A DNA stretch of 64,000 nucleotides from Desulfurivibrio alkaliphilus AHT 2. GTDB lineage: Bacteria > Desulfobacterota > Desulfobulbia > Desulfobulbales > Desulfurivibrionaceae. Both the position numbers and the translations under genes were made by a program. The notes under the pieces are model-generated. The model had not been told where the DNA came from and made no database searches. It was given only the letters and a program-made list of their open reading frames with translations. Within the stretch, counting starts at the first letter, position 1, and every line of letters starts with the position of its first letter. Location of the stretch: the NCBI RefSeq assembly GCF_000092205.1, contig NC_014216.1:930001-994000 (forward strand), read 5' to 3'. This document shows, piece by piece, positions 51,978 to 62,617 of the stretch.

Positions 51978-54900
51978 TCAAGCATCAATCTTTTCAATTC
52001 TTATCGCACAGACCTTGGCCTCGGGGATCTTGCAGACCGGGTCCAGGGCGTCGTTGGTCAACAGGTTGGCCGCCGCTTCCTGGTAATGGAAGGGGATAAA
52101 GACCACCCCCTGCTCCACCCGCTCGGTGACCAAGACCGGCAGGGTAATTTCCCCACGCCGGGAAACCGCTTTCACCGTTTCGCCGTCGACCAGTCCCAGG
52201 GTCTGGGCATCGGCGGGGTGGAGTTCGACGAAGGGGGCCGGGGCCGATTCCTCCAGTTCCCGGGAGCGCCTGGTCATGGTGCCGGTATGGTACTGATAGA
52301 GCAGGCGGCCGGTGGTCAACAGCAGCGGATAGTCGGCGTCGGCGCACTCCCTGGGGCCACTCCAGCCCACGGCGCTGAACTTGGCCTTGCCGATGGGAAA
52401 AGCGCCCTCAAAAAGGTACGGGGTGCCGGGGTGCTCCGGGTCGGGGCAGGGCCACTGCAAGCCGCCCTCATTATCCAACCGCTGGTGTGAAACCCCGGCC
52501 AGGTGCGGCCAGGAACGGCTCATCTCGGCAAAGACCTCCTGGGGCTCGGGGGCGAAAACCTTGTAGCGGCCGCCATTGGGCAGGGTAAATTCCCGGTCCG
52601 GGCGACCGGCCGTTTCCGACTTGGTCCCGATCATCCGGGCCGAGACCATATTGATGATGGAAAGATCATCCATGGCCCGGCCCGGCGGGGCGACGGCGCG
52701 CCGCACCCGTTGCACCCGCCGCTCGGTGTTGGTGAAGGTACCATCCTTTTCGGCAAAGCAGGCGGCGGGTAGGACCACGTCGGCCAACTCGGCGGTGGCG
52801 GTCATGAAAATATCCTGGACCACCAGGAAATCGAGCTTTTTCAAAGCCTCTTCCACATGGCCGCTGTTGGGGTCGCTGATCACCGGGTTTTCGCCCATGA
52901 TCCACATGCCGCTGACCCGGCCCTCCAGGATGGCGGGCATGGTCTCGGTGGCGGTCATCCCCGGCGCGTCCGGCACCGGCGTGCCCCAGATTTCTTCAAA
53001 ATGCCGCCGGGCATCTAGATCGGCCACCGAGCGGTAACCGGGCAGGAGGCTCGGTACACAGCCGGCGTCGCAGGAACCCTGGACGTTGTTCTGGCCCCGC
53101 AGGGGGTTGAGGCCGGCGCCGGGTTTACCCAGGTTGCCGGTCAGCAGGGCCAGGTTGGCCAAAGCGCGGACGTTGTCGGTGCCGGAGGTGTGCTGGGTGA
53201 TCCCCATACAGTAAAAAATCCCGGCCCGCTCGGCGCGGGCAAAAATCCGGGCCGCTTCTTCGATATCCGCCGCCGGGATCCCGGTGATCTTCTCCCCCCA
53301 CTGGGGGGTGCAGTTAGCAACGGCCTGGCGCAGCTGCTCGAAGTTTTCCGTGCGCTCGGCGATAAATTGCTTATCGTGCAGATCATCACGGATGATGACA
53401 TGGCACATGGCGTTAAGCAGCGCCGCGTCGGTGCCGGGCCGCTGCCGCAGCCAGACCCGGGCGCTTTTGGTCAATTCAATGGCCCGGGGATCGGCCACCA
53501 GCAGCTTGGCCCCCTTCTTCACCGCCCGCATCATCCGCAAGGCGATCACCGGATGGGCCTCGCTGGTGTTGGAGCCGATCACCAGCAGCGCTTCATTATC
53601 TTCAATCCCGGCAATGTCGTTACTCATTGCCCCGGAACCCAGCGTGGCTGCAAGACCTGCAACCGTAGGGCTGTGTCAGTAGCGGGCGCAGTGATCGACG
53701 TTGTTGGTGCCGATCACCGCGCGAAAGAATTTTTGAAAGGCGTAATTTTCCTCCACCGTACAACGGGCTGAGGAGAGACCGGCCAGGGAATCGGCCCCCT
53801 TTTCCGCCCTGATCCGGGCAAAGTTAACGGCCACCAGATCCAGGGCTTCATCCCAACTGGCCGGCTCCAGGGGGCCGCCGGGCCGGCGACGAACCAGCGG
53901 CCGTTTGAGGCGGTCGGGATGATGGATGAAGTTGTGGCCAAAGCGGCCCTTGACGCAGAGATCACCGTAGTTGGGGGCGGTTTCCGGGTCGGCGGTGGCC
54001 TCCATCACGGTCTGGCCCTTGACCTTGAGGATCAACTGGCAGCCGGTGCCGCAGTAGGGGCAGGTGGTTTTCACCTCCTGGACCGGCTCATTCTGGATCG
54101 GCACCAGGCGCTGTTTCTTGTTCAAGGCCCCGGTTGAGCAGTTATCGACACACTTGCCACAGGAGACACAATTATCCTTGAAGCGCAGCACCAGCCCTTC
54201 CGGGCGGCCTTCCTCATCCAGCGAGGTTGCGCTCAACTCCAGGGCATCGTACTCGCAGGAATTGATACAGCGCTGGCAGTAGATGCACTTGTTGGGGTCG
54301 ATATCGATGGCCCGATGGGAGGTATCGATGGGGTAGACCGGCACGGTGCCCATACCGGTCTTGCTGAGGTTAACATTGTAATCGATGTCGAGTTCCTTGA
54401 GCCGGCAGCGGTCAAAGGCGGTACAACCACAGGAGAGGCAGCGGTCCGCCTCGCGGCGGGCCATTTTATCGGTGAAACCGAGCTTGACCTCATCAAAATC
54501 CTGCCGGCAGACCTCATGCGGCCGCTGGGGCATCTTTTCCCGCAACCGGGTTTCAAGCCCTTCGAAATTTTTCGAGCTGACATCGTCAAAACCCCGGCCG
54601 CGGGTGAAGTTGAAGCGGCTGTCTGCGGCCTCTTTCTCCACCCCCATGATCTGGGCATGGATGTTCGCCGCCGCCCGCCGTCCGCCGACCACCGCCTGGA
54701 TCACCGATTTGACCCCGCTGATGGCATCGCCGCCGGCAAAGACCCCGTCGATATTGGTCTGGAAATTACGGGGACTGGAGACGATCATCCCCTTGGCGTT
54801 AACTTCCAGGGAGGCTTCCAGCTCACCGCCCGGCATCGAGCCAGCCACCGCAAACTGGTCCAGGGAACCCACCACCGTGTCCACCGATAAGGTGGTGGTG

Positions 54901-56201
54901 GCCTCGGGAATCGGAATTACTTCCCGGCGACCGCGACTGTCCGCCTCGCCAAGCTTCATCCTGATCAGGTTCAGCTTGAGCCGGGCGTCGGCGTCGGGGG
55001 GAGAGCAAAGATCAAGGGGCGAAGCCATGAGCAAAAACTGGACCCCCTCCTGCTCCGCCTCCTGGATGTTGCGCTGGTGGGCCGGCATTTCGATCTGGGC
55101 CCGGGGATACACCACCGTCACCTCTTCCACTCCCAGCCGCAACAGGGAACGGGCCACTTCCATGGCGATGTTGTTGCCGCCGATTACCGCCGCCCGTCGA
55201 CCAAGATCGAGCTTTTTACCCTCGTTGACCAGGCGGAGAAACTGCAGCGCAGTGTAGACATGCTCGAACCCCTCGCAGGGAATATCAAGGGGCTGATCCA
55301 CAGTGGCACCGATGCCGATGAAGGTGGCGTCAAAGCCCTGGTCGCGCAGATCCTGCAGGGTGAAATCCTTGCCCCAGCGCTGGTTAAGGCGAATGGACAT
55401 GCCCATCTTGAGGATGGAATCAAGCTCGTAATCAAGGACGTCTTTGGGAATCTTGTATTCGGGAAAACCATAGCGCAGGGCGCCGCCCAGGCGGGGAGCG
55501 GCTTCAAAAACGGTAACCTCATGCCCCTTCCGGGTCAAATAATAAGCGGTGGTCAGACCGGCGGGACCGCCGCCGATTACCGCCACCCGCTTGCCGGTTG
55601 GCGGCTCCTTGGGGATATTGAGTTCAATCTCGTGGGCTCGGCACCAGTCGGCGACAAACCGTTTGAGATGGTTGATGGACAAAGATTCATCGACCAAGAT
55701 GCGACGGCAACGGGTTTCACAGAAGCGGGGGCAGACCCGGCCCACGGAGAAGGGCAGCGGGTTGCGCTCCATGATCACCCGCAAGGCCTCCTCATACTCG
55801 CCTTTGGCGATGTGGGCGATGTAACCCTGAACGTTGATCTGGCCCGGGCAGGTGAGATTGCAGGGGGCCTTGCAATCGCCGAAATGGGTCTGGGAAAGCA
55901 CGGCCAGGCGACTCTGGCGATGGCCGGTCACCGCTTTGGACTCGCTCTGAATCTCCATCCCCTCTTGGGCCACGGTGACGCAGGCGGGAAAAAGCTCGCT
56001 GCCAGCCAGAGTTTGCAGCTTGAAGCGCTCAGGCTCGGCAATTTCCACCGCGCAGATACCGCACGGCTGATCGGCGGTATGATCCGCAACGTGACAGAGG
56101 GTGGGAATGGTGACCCCGGCGCGGCGAGCCACCTCCAGTACGGTCAAGCCGGACTCGGCCACCACCTCCATCCCGTTGAGCTTCAGGGTTATATTTGACA
56201 T
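51978..56201 (-). CDS. fdhA: Multidomain selenocysteine formate dehydrogenase fused to GltD-like NAD(P)H/FAD module
   Basis: Reading the TGA at 53678-53676 as Sec joins two frames into 1407 aa. Order: [2Fe-2S] domain (about 1-90; TLCHVADHTADQPCGIC); GltD-like Fe-S and FAD/NAD(P) region (about 105-480; CKAPCNLTCPG, AVIGGGPAGLTTAYYL, AVIGGNNIAMEVARSL); Cys-rich segment (CLSCGCTAFDRC); two [4Fe-4S] (CIYCQRCINSC, CVSCGKCVDNC); molybdopterin domain with CPYCGTGCQL, then NNVDHCARY-U842-HSPTVAGL, the classic FdhA active site; C-terminal pterin-binding domain. Predicted to interconvert formate and CO2 with NAD(P)H, HdrA and MvhD as partners. Start ATG 56201 (or 56222) is uncertain. Confidence 0.92.
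53646..53664 (-). promoter_or_regulatory. bSECIS hairpin of fdhA
   Basis: Eleven bases after the TGA, GGTTGC pairs with GCAGCC around AGGTCTT. The spacing, the stem GGUUGC and the loop AGGUCU are the same as I recall for E. coli fdhF, a very strong match. Confidence 0.85.
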
Positions 56202-56286
56202 CACATTTGGTCTCTCGATCATGAATCTGGGCTAAATCTGCCTGGACAACCGGTTATCTGCCGGTAAGCAACGGTTGTGTCAGAGC

Positions 56287-57642
56287 TTATGCCGACGGCT
56301 TCCACTCCTTAAGGAAGGCCGGCAGATGCCCGGCTTCCCGCGGACCAATGGTGATCTTCCACTCGGGCAGTTCTTCCTCCAACTCGCCCTTCATCGAGGC
56401 GAGATAACCGGGGATAATCAGTTCCCGGTGCTTGACCTTGTCCATGATGCCGGATTTTTTCATAAACTGGGCGATCATGTCGGCCCCGAACTTGCCGGCG
56501 GCCCAGGCGGTGAGCACACTTAAGCCCTCGGTGTCCTTGATCAGCAGCCAGGAAGGCACCTTGCTGCCCTCGATCTCGCCGGAAACGATGAAGTAGGTCA
56601 GCGAGAAGTTGCAGGTGATCAGCACCGGGGCATCCTCGCCCGGGCCGTTGACCGGGTAGATGTCTTCCTGCACCACCATGGGGCGCTGCGGGTCGGTGAA
56701 GATGTTAAGCCGTTCTAACAGCAGCGGGAACAGGGTGTCGCCCTGGAGATCGGAGAGCACCACGATGCCGGCGTATTTGGCGATCATCACCGAGGCCACC
56801 ATGGCCTCCAGCATGGAATCGTCGGTGATTTCGCAGGGAAAGGTGATGGTGGGAAAGCCCAGCGGCTTGTACTTGGCCTTGATCGCCGAGCGGCGGGCCA
56901 CCACGTTGTCCTCGAAGGCGGCCTTGACGGTACGGGCGCCGGTGTCCAGCACCAGGTCCTTGAGGCCGGCGGCCTGCAGCTTCTCGCTGATCTCCACGGT
57001 CTCATCAAGGTTGGCGCCCTTAACCCCCACCGGGCAAACGCACTCCTGGCCGACCTTGGCCAAGGCATCGGCGTTGGCCAAGGTGGCGCCGAAGAGCAGG
57101 GGCTTGCGCTCACCGCACTCTTTGGCGGCGGCGGCCAGGGTGTCGGCGTTGTCGCTGATTAAAATCAGCACCGCGTCCTCGCAGGTCTCCAGCACCTTCT
57201 TGGTCAGGGCGGTGAAGGCGGCGCCATCGCCGGTGGCATCTTTAACCGCCACCATGTCGGCCTTGAGCATCACCCCTACCCGCTCGTAGCGCAGGGATTT
57301 GAAGCGCTCCAGGCGACCGGCAACCTCATCCTCAGCCTGGTTGGTGGTGACCAGCACGGCAATGCCGGTGGGGTTTTCAAAGCGCTTTTCATGGCGGAAC
57401 AGACAGGTCTCACCACCGATGGTGTAGACATGTTCGCCACCGCCCAGCTTGATGGTGCGAATCGGCGGGGCCGATGCTTCCCCGATCTGCTCCTTGACCT
57501 CGTCACTGACGTAGGGGCATTCACCGATTTCGGTCTGCCCGGCGGCCACCTTCATGGCAAAGGCCAGACAGGTGGGAATACCACATTCCCCGCAGTTTTT
57601 CTTGGGGAGCATCTTGAGAATCTGAATTCCCGTTAAAGCCAT
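56287..57642 (-). CDS. acsC: Corrinoid iron-sulfur protein large (gamma) subunit
   Basis: AcsC/CdhE holds a [4Fe-4S] cluster and, with AcsD, the cobamide that carries the methyl group to acetyl-CoA synthase. The 451-aa product has the N-terminal cluster motif with C17, C20, C25 and C42 (KNCGECGIPTCLAFAM...GECPY), a TIM-barrel middle, and a C-terminal cobamide-binding region. Length matches Moorella AcsC. It starts 16 bp after acsB, and fdhA follows. Needs cobalamin, linking to cobT in this window. Confidence 0.95.
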   Translation of the reverse strand: MALTGIQILKMLPKKNCGECGIPTCLAFAMKVAAGQTEIGECPYVSDEVKEQIGEASAPPIRTIKLGGGEHVYTIGGETCLFRHEKRFENPTGIAVLVTTNQAEDEVAGRLERFKSLRYERVGVMLKADMVAVKDATGDGAAFTALTKKVLETCEDAVLILISDNADTLAAAAKECGERKPLLFGATLANADALAKVGQECVCPVGVKGANLDETVEISEKLQAAGLKDLVLDTGARTVKAAFEDNVVARRSAIKAKYKPLGFPTITFPCEITDDSMLEAMVASVMIAKYAGIVVLSDLQGDTLFPLLLERLNIFTDPQRPMVVQEDIYPVNGPGEDAPVLITCNFSLTYFIVSGEIEGSKVPSWLLIKDTEGLSVLTAWAAGKFGADMIAQFMKKSGIMDKVKHRELIIPGYLASMKGELEEELPEWKITIGPREAGHLPAFLKEWKPSA

Positions 57643-57658
57643 TGTCCGTTCCTCCTTG

Positions 57659-59863
57659 TTATACCACCGACTCCATTTCCAGGGCCGGGTGATTTACTTT
57701 TTTCAAGAACTCGAGAATCTCTTCCTCGGTGGTGCCTTCTTCCTCGGTGGCGATCTTGTCGTAAAAGCCGGGCAGGCCAGCCGCTTCGGCCCGCTCGATG
57801 AGCTTGTCCTTGATCTCCTCCTTGAGCATCTTGGGCAGCCAGACCAGCCGGGCCAGACCACCTTCGGCCAAAAAGAGCTTAGGGCTGGTCAGGTAATGCT
57901 TGGAAACCCCCATGAAACCGGGAGTCTGGGCGCCACCGCCGGCCATGCCGGCCAAGGTGGTGAACTTCATGCCGGAGGGAGTCATCCCCATGTAATCGCG
58001 GTTGACCACCATGATCCCGTTGCACTGGGGCAGCATGGCGGCGATGGCCTCGAAACAACCGCAGGCGGTCATGGGACTGTTCATCAAAGAATAGCAGGCC
58101 AGATCGGTTACCGCCCCCCGGGAGGCCTGATCGACAAACTCGTTGATCCCCTGGAAGATGCCCAGGGCGGGATCCAGGCACTCCCCTTTGGGAATGGGCT
58201 GGTTGGGGCCGGTGGGGTTGATCTGGTAACTGGCCTTGCCGTCCAGCCAGTTGTAGGCGCCGCACATCCCGATCCGTTCCGGGGTGATGATGCAGACGTG
58301 GCTGGGGGCAAAGGACTGGCACAGGGTGCAGGAGTAAAAGACCTCCTCGGTCTCGTCGGTCATGCTGCCCAGGCGCTCGTCCCGGCCTTCGTAAACGCTC
58401 TTGGCCAGTTCCATGACCTCATCCACCTTCTCTTGGGTGGTGTAGATCTTGACCTGGATCTTGTCGACGATGGCCCCGAACTCCTGGTGCAGCTTGCCAT
58501 GGAGCACTTTGCCGATGTGAGAGAGGGAAAAACCCTTCTCCACCGCGGCCTTGCCGATGCGCAGCCACATGATATCCCGCTGGCCCATGTGCATCAGGCC
58601 CTGGATGTAGTTGATCAGGTGATGGAACTGGCGCTCTAAAATGGGCTCGTAGTCGGACTGCATCTCGCGGCCGGCCACTTCCACCAGGATGCCCAACGGC
58701 AGGTTCTGGCCCTGCTCGATTTCCTGGATATCCGGCCCTTCCACGGTGATCTTGCCGTCTTCCACCTCGTCCATTTCCTTGGAGACCAGCACCTCCACCC
58801 CGGTGGTCCGGCCGCCGCCGCATTCCATGAACAGGTCGTCCTTGCGGATCCGTTCACCCTCGAAGGCCGGGCCGAAGGACATGGGGATGTCGATCTTGGT
58901 GACACTGACCTTCAGGCCGCGCACCTCGATGGCTTTCTGGACGATCTCTTCATGGGGTACCTGGCTGACCACGTGCTCGTAGGTACAGATGCCGGTGGGC
59001 AGCACCTGGGGAATATCGTAGTCGGAGATGGTGGGGAAACCCCAGTTGATGGCGCCGGCGGCGTTGGCGTACCACTCGTCGGAAACCGGGCCGAAGGCCA
59101 TGACAAAGGCAAAGGTCCGGTCCTTGTTGTAGATCAGGTTGCCCTTGTAGTCGCCGGGCTTGATGCCGCCGAAGGCCATGGCCACCCGGCAGGCAAAGCC
59201 GATGGCAAAGACCGCGGTGCTGTAGCTCTTGCCGAATGGTACCAGGCGGGTGTTCCAGCCGATCTGCACATCCTGCTTGACCAACTGCTCGGGCATGCTG
59301 ATGCCGCCGGTCTGGTCATGCATGAAGATGTAGAGGTTTTTTTCCTGCAGCTCAAGGGCGATTTTACTGGCCATCTCGGGGTCGGCGGGCGAGCCCATGA
59401 TGGCGGCAAACCCCGGGGCGGTGCCGTCGACGAACTCCACCCCGCGCTTACGGAAGATCACGTCGTCGGCCGCTCCCAGCCAGATGTTGTCGGCCAGGGG
59501 GTCTTCGGTCTTGGTGTAAAAGTTGGGCTCTTCCAGGTAACGCACCGCCTCGAACATCTCTTCGGCAAAGAAGGTGGCCATGCCGGCATCGAGCGCCGGG
59601 GCCAGGTAGGGCAGCCAAAGATTTTCGCTGACCTGCTCCGGCAGCAGCTTGCGGCATTCGGTGAAAATATCACCCATGTCGCCCAGCTTTTCCACCTTGG
59701 CTCCCAGCATACTGTAGATGATGGGCAGAAAGTAGGCGGTGTTGGGAAAGGCCACTTCCTGCTCAGGGCCGTATTTTTTGAGGGCCGCCTGGTAACGTTC
59801 CTCGGCCATGTCGACGATCTTGTGGGCGCCCCGGATGGCGGCGGAACAGATGATCTTGGACAT
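57659..59863 (-). CDS. acsB: Acetyl-CoA synthase catalytic subunit
   Basis: AcsB condenses CO, a methyl group and CoA at the nickel A-cluster. The 734-aa product has all A-cluster Cys: C512 and C515 (SCTLCQSF), C524 (SHVCIIT), C534 (GMCGAYNW) and C601/C603 (ACGCFEA). All are shifted by exactly six from the Moorella numbering (506, 509, 518, 528, 595, 597). It has the full bacterial length with the N-terminal CODH-contacting domain, unlike the short archaeal CdhC. AAGGAG precedes the ATG. The metF::acsD gene lies 60 bp upstream. Confidence 0.97.
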   Translation of the reverse strand: MSKIICSAAIRGAHKIVDMAEERYQAALKKYGPEQEVAFPNTAYFLPIIYSMLGAKVEKLGDMGDIFTECRKLLPEQVSENLWLPYLAPALDAGMATFFAEEMFEAVRYLEEPNFYTKTEDPLADNIWLGAADDVIFRKRGVEFVDGTAPGFAAIMGSPADPEMASKIALELQEKNLYIFMHDQTGGISMPEQLVKQDVQIGWNTRLVPFGKSYSTAVFAIGFACRVAMAFGGIKPGDYKGNLIYNKDRTFAFVMAFGPVSDEWYANAAGAINWGFPTISDYDIPQVLPTGICTYEHVVSQVPHEEIVQKAIEVRGLKVSVTKIDIPMSFGPAFEGERIRKDDLFMECGGGRTTGVEVLVSKEMDEVEDGKITVEGPDIQEIEQGQNLPLGILVEVAGREMQSDYEPILERQFHHLINYIQGLMHMGQRDIMWLRIGKAAVEKGFSLSHIGKVLHGKLHQEFGAIVDKIQVKIYTTQEKVDEVMELAKSVYEGRDERLGSMTDETEEVFYSCTLCQSFAPSHVCIITPERIGMCGAYNWLDGKASYQINPTGPNQPIPKGECLDPALGIFQGINEFVDQASRGAVTDLACYSLMNSPMTACGCFEAIAAMLPQCNGIMVVNRDYMGMTPSGMKFTTLAGMAGGGAQTPGFMGVSKHYLTSPKLFLAEGGLARLVWLPKMLKEEIKDKLIERAEAAGLPGFYDKIATEEEGTTEEEILEFLKKVNHPALEMESVV

Positions 59864-59923
59864 TGATCTTCTCCTTAAGTTAGATAAACTCGCAAAAACC
59901 GGTCAAGCATGCTGGCCGGTAAA

Positions 59924-62617
59924 TTATCCCATCAGGCCCTTGATCAGCGACTTGGTCAGGGCAATGGCCCTGGGATGCCGCATGATCAGGGTTTCACCGC
60001 CGGCCATGAGCATACAGGAGGCGGTGATGGCCTCCATCAGCACGCCGCGGTTCTCCGCATCACCCAGCATCTCATCGCTGGGCAGGCGGCACTCCTTGGC
60101 CTTCCAGACCTCACGGCCCAGGTTGCAGATAAAGGGCAGCTGCAGTTTTTCATCTTTCTGGGTCAGGGCGGCCAGGCGGATCCGCTCCATTACCGAGTAG
60201 GTGTATTCAATGCCGTAGCCCAGAGCGCCGATGGAGGGATCGATGAGCACACTGTTCAGCGATACCCCGAGGTTCTCCAGCAGGATGTTGAGCTGTTTGG
60301 CCAGGTTGACGTCGATGGGCGAGGAGGCCACCATGGGATGGCCGAAGGCCATGGCGGTGGCGCCCAGCGAGCGGTAGTTGCTGTCATCCAGCGGCGCCAG
60401 GCAGACTTTCTTGTCGCCGATGATGGAGGTCACCTCCCGCAGGGTTTCGGTGTCTTTCTCGGCGTTGCCGCAACCCCAGACGATGATGGGTACATCAACC
60501 GCATCCACCACTTGGGCGGCGATCTTGGCCGCTTCCGAAGCCGGGCGGTTCATGCCGTTGGGATCGGTGCCCACCAGAGAGATACAAATGGCCTCGGCCT
60601 GGTAATCGTTGACGCATTTTTGCGCCCAGGCCACCGGGTTGTCCATGACATCGGCAAAGTGACGGCTCAGGCTGGCCGGCCACTCTTCGGGCTTGATATC
60701 CAGGATGTCCATGGCGATCAGCGGCGGATGCTCCAGCTTGCCTTCAAAGAGGTGGAAAGGCAGGGAGTTGGTGCCGCCCACGGTAACAATCTTATCGCCG
60801 TTGCCCAAGGCCACTTCCCTGATGGCACCGCTGTAATCTTGGGTGTAGTTGGCGGCGGGCACCTTGCCGCCGCGCTGGGCCAGGGTGCTCTCCTCGACGG
60901 CCAGTTCACCCACCGCCAGGTCGGCGGGGGCAGCACTTTTGGCGGGGGCGGCGGGAGCCTCGGCCGGGGCGGGGGCCGGTTTGCTGGCGGCCTTGGCCGC
61001 TTCAGCTTTCTTGGCCTCCTCGGCGGCTTTGGCTTCGGCCTGGGCCTTGGCTTCGGCAGCCTTCTTGGCCTCCTCTGCGGCCTTGGCCTCGGCCTGAGCC
61101 TTGGCTTCGGCGGCCTTCTTGGCCTCTTCCGCCGCCTTGGCCTCGGCTGCTTTCTTGGCCTCTTCCGCCTTCCGCGCTTCCTCGGCTTTCTTGGCCTCGG
61201 CGGCCTGGTCAGCTGCAGGGGCGGCTGAGGCTGCTGGAGCTGCCGGAGCGGCGGCGGCCGGCGCGGCTGGAACTGGCGGGGCCGCGGCCGGTTCCCGTTT
61301 CAGGATCGCCTCGGCACCGGCAAACTGGGCCAGGGCGTCGAACTGATCGTCGGACAGGTTGAAGGCCTTTTTCAGGGCCGCCAGCCCGTGGCGCACGGAC
61401 TCCAGGGCCATTTGACGTTCTCTTTCATTCATTTCATCTTCTCCCGCTTCCGCTGATTGAGCATGGATCTGGTCACTGGTATCGGTGGCCACCGCAGCCG
61501 GGGCCTGGGCCCGTAGCCGGGACGCCTCTTCCCGGGCGGCGGCGACAATCTTTTCGGCTTCAAGACGGGCGGCGGCCAGTTCGGCCTCACCGGCCCCGGC
61601 GGGGGCTGCTTCGGCGGCCACCGTCACGGTTTCCGGCACAGCTTTCGGTTGAGCAGCGATGGTCGAAGCCACCTCCGCTTCGGGTACTTCGGGCCGCTGT
61701 TCCAAACCGGCGCGCTGAACAATCTCCGCCACCGCTTCTTCCCATTCGATGGCCATCACATGAACCCCGGCCACCCCCTTGATCTCGCGGCACTGCTGGA
61801 TGATATCAACGCAGATGTTGATCCCTTCTTCTTCCTTGTCCTTGGCGCCCTGCAACCGCTTGATCACCTCGTCGGGGACATCCAGGCCGGGGACGAAGTT
61901 TTTCATGTAGCGGGCCATGCCCACGGAACGGGGCGGGGTCACGCCGGCCAGAATATAAACCTTCTCGTCCAGACCCAAGTCGCGCACCGCCGCCATAAAA
62001 GCGGCAAAACGTTCCATGTTGTAGATGATCTGGGTTTGAACAAAATCGGCCCCGTTGCTCACCTTCTTGCCCAACCGGGCGGCCCGGGCCGCTTCACTGG
62101 GGCCGGCGAAGGGATTGGCGGCGCACCCCAGGAACAGACGGGGTTCATGGGCCTTGATCGCCTCACCGCACTGGAATTTTTGCTCATCCCGCATATCCCG
62201 CATCATGCCAAGCAGTTGAATGGAGTCCATATCGAAGACCCCTTTGGCGCCGGGATGGTTGCCGAATTTCTGGTGATCGCCGGTGAGGCAGAGCAGGTTT
62301 TTCAGCCCCAGGGCCGAGGCCCCGAGGATGTCGCTCTGCATGGCCAGACGGTTGCGGTCCCGGCAGGTCATCTGGATAACCGGTTCCACCCCCTCGGCCT
62401 GCACCAGCAGCCCGGCCCCGATGCTGGACATGCGGACAATGGCGGTCTGGCAATCGGTGATATTGACCGCGTCCACCCGGCCCTTGAGCAGCCGCGCCTT
62501 CTTGCGCACCACCTCGGGGTCGGCGCTCTTGGGCGGCCCCAGTTCCCCGGTCACCGCAAAGGCCCCGGACTTGAGCACCCGCTCCAGCCGACTACCGGCT
62601 TTCATCGCTGTTTCCAT
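59924..62617 (-). CDS. Fusion of methylene-THF reductase (MetF) and corrinoid protein small subunit (AcsD)
   Basis: One open frame of 897 codons. Residues 1-300 are a MetF-type barrel (TGELGPPKSADPEVVRKKA, NITDCQTAIVRMSS, CLTGDHQ, QTQIIYNMERF, LAGVTPPRS). Residues 300-585 are low-complexity: a charged helix near 390-440, a Pro/Ala stretch, then Ala-Glu-Lys repeats near 465-560 that should form a long single helix. Residues 585-897 are AcsD/CdhD (VTVGGTNSLPFHLFEGK, SLVGTDPNGMNRPA, VPIIVWGCGN, DPSIGALGYG). An internal ATG at 61432 has GGGAGAAG upstream and could start a separate AcsD with its own N-terminal extension. ATG 62617 has GGAAGGA. The fusion would join two successive methyl-branch steps, with AcsE between them missing here. 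Confidence 0.88.
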   Translation of the reverse strand: METAMKAGSRLERVLKSGAFAVTGELGPPKSADPEVVRKKARLLKGRVDAVNITDCQTAIVRMSSIGAGLLVQAEGVEPVIQMTCRDRNRLAMQSDILGASALGLKNLLCLTGDHQKFGNHPGAKGVFDMDSIQLLGMMRDMRDEQKFQCGEAIKAHEPRLFLGCAANPFAGPSEAARAARLGKKVSNGADFVQTQIIYNMERFAAFMAAVRDLGLDEKVYILAGVTPPRSVGMARYMKNFVPGLDVPDEVIKRLQGAKDKEEEGINICVDIIQQCREIKGVAGVHVMAIEWEEAVAEIVQRAGLEQRPEVPEAEVASTIAAQPKAVPETVTVAAEAAPAGAGEAELAAARLEAEKIVAAAREEASRLRAQAPAAVATDTSDQIHAQSAEAGEDEMNERERQMALESVRHGLAALKKAFNLSDDQFDALAQFAGAEAILKREPAAAPPVPAAPAAAAPAAPAASAAPAADQAAEAKKAEEARKAEEAKKAAEAKAAEEAKKAAEAKAQAEAKAAEEAKKAAEAKAQAEAKAAEEAKKAEAAKAASKPAPAPAEAPAAPAKSAAPADLAVGELAVEESTLAQRGGKVPAANYTQDYSGAIREVALGNGDKIVTVGGTNSLPFHLFEGKLEHPPLIAMDILDIKPEEWPASLSRHFADVMDNPVAWAQKCVNDYQAEAICISLVGTDPNGMNRPASEAAKIAAQVVDAVDVPIIVWGCGNAEKDTETLREVTSIIGDKKVCLAPLDDSNYRSLGATAMAFGHPMVASSPIDVNLAKQLNILLENLGVSLNSVLIDPSIGALGYGIEYTYSVMERIRLAALTQKDEKLQLPFICNLGREVWKAKECRLPSDEMLGDAENRGVLMEAITASCMLMAGGETLIMRHPRAIALTKSLIKGLMG
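60920..61250 (-). repeat. Imperfect tandem repeat encoding Ala-Glu-Lys helix
   Basis: The DNA repeats GGCCTTGGCTTCGGC-like blocks with units of roughly 30-36 bp on the plus strand, encoding AEEAKKAAEAKAQAEAK-type repeats, TolA-like. Such repeats can vary in length between strains while keeping frame. Confidence 0.8.

Noticed and set aside
48650-53678. Internal TGA codons of mvhD, hdrA and fdhA as nonsense mutations (pseudogenes)
   Set aside because: All three fall at known Sec/Cys positions, the frames continue intact after them, and each is followed by a SECIS-like hairpin.
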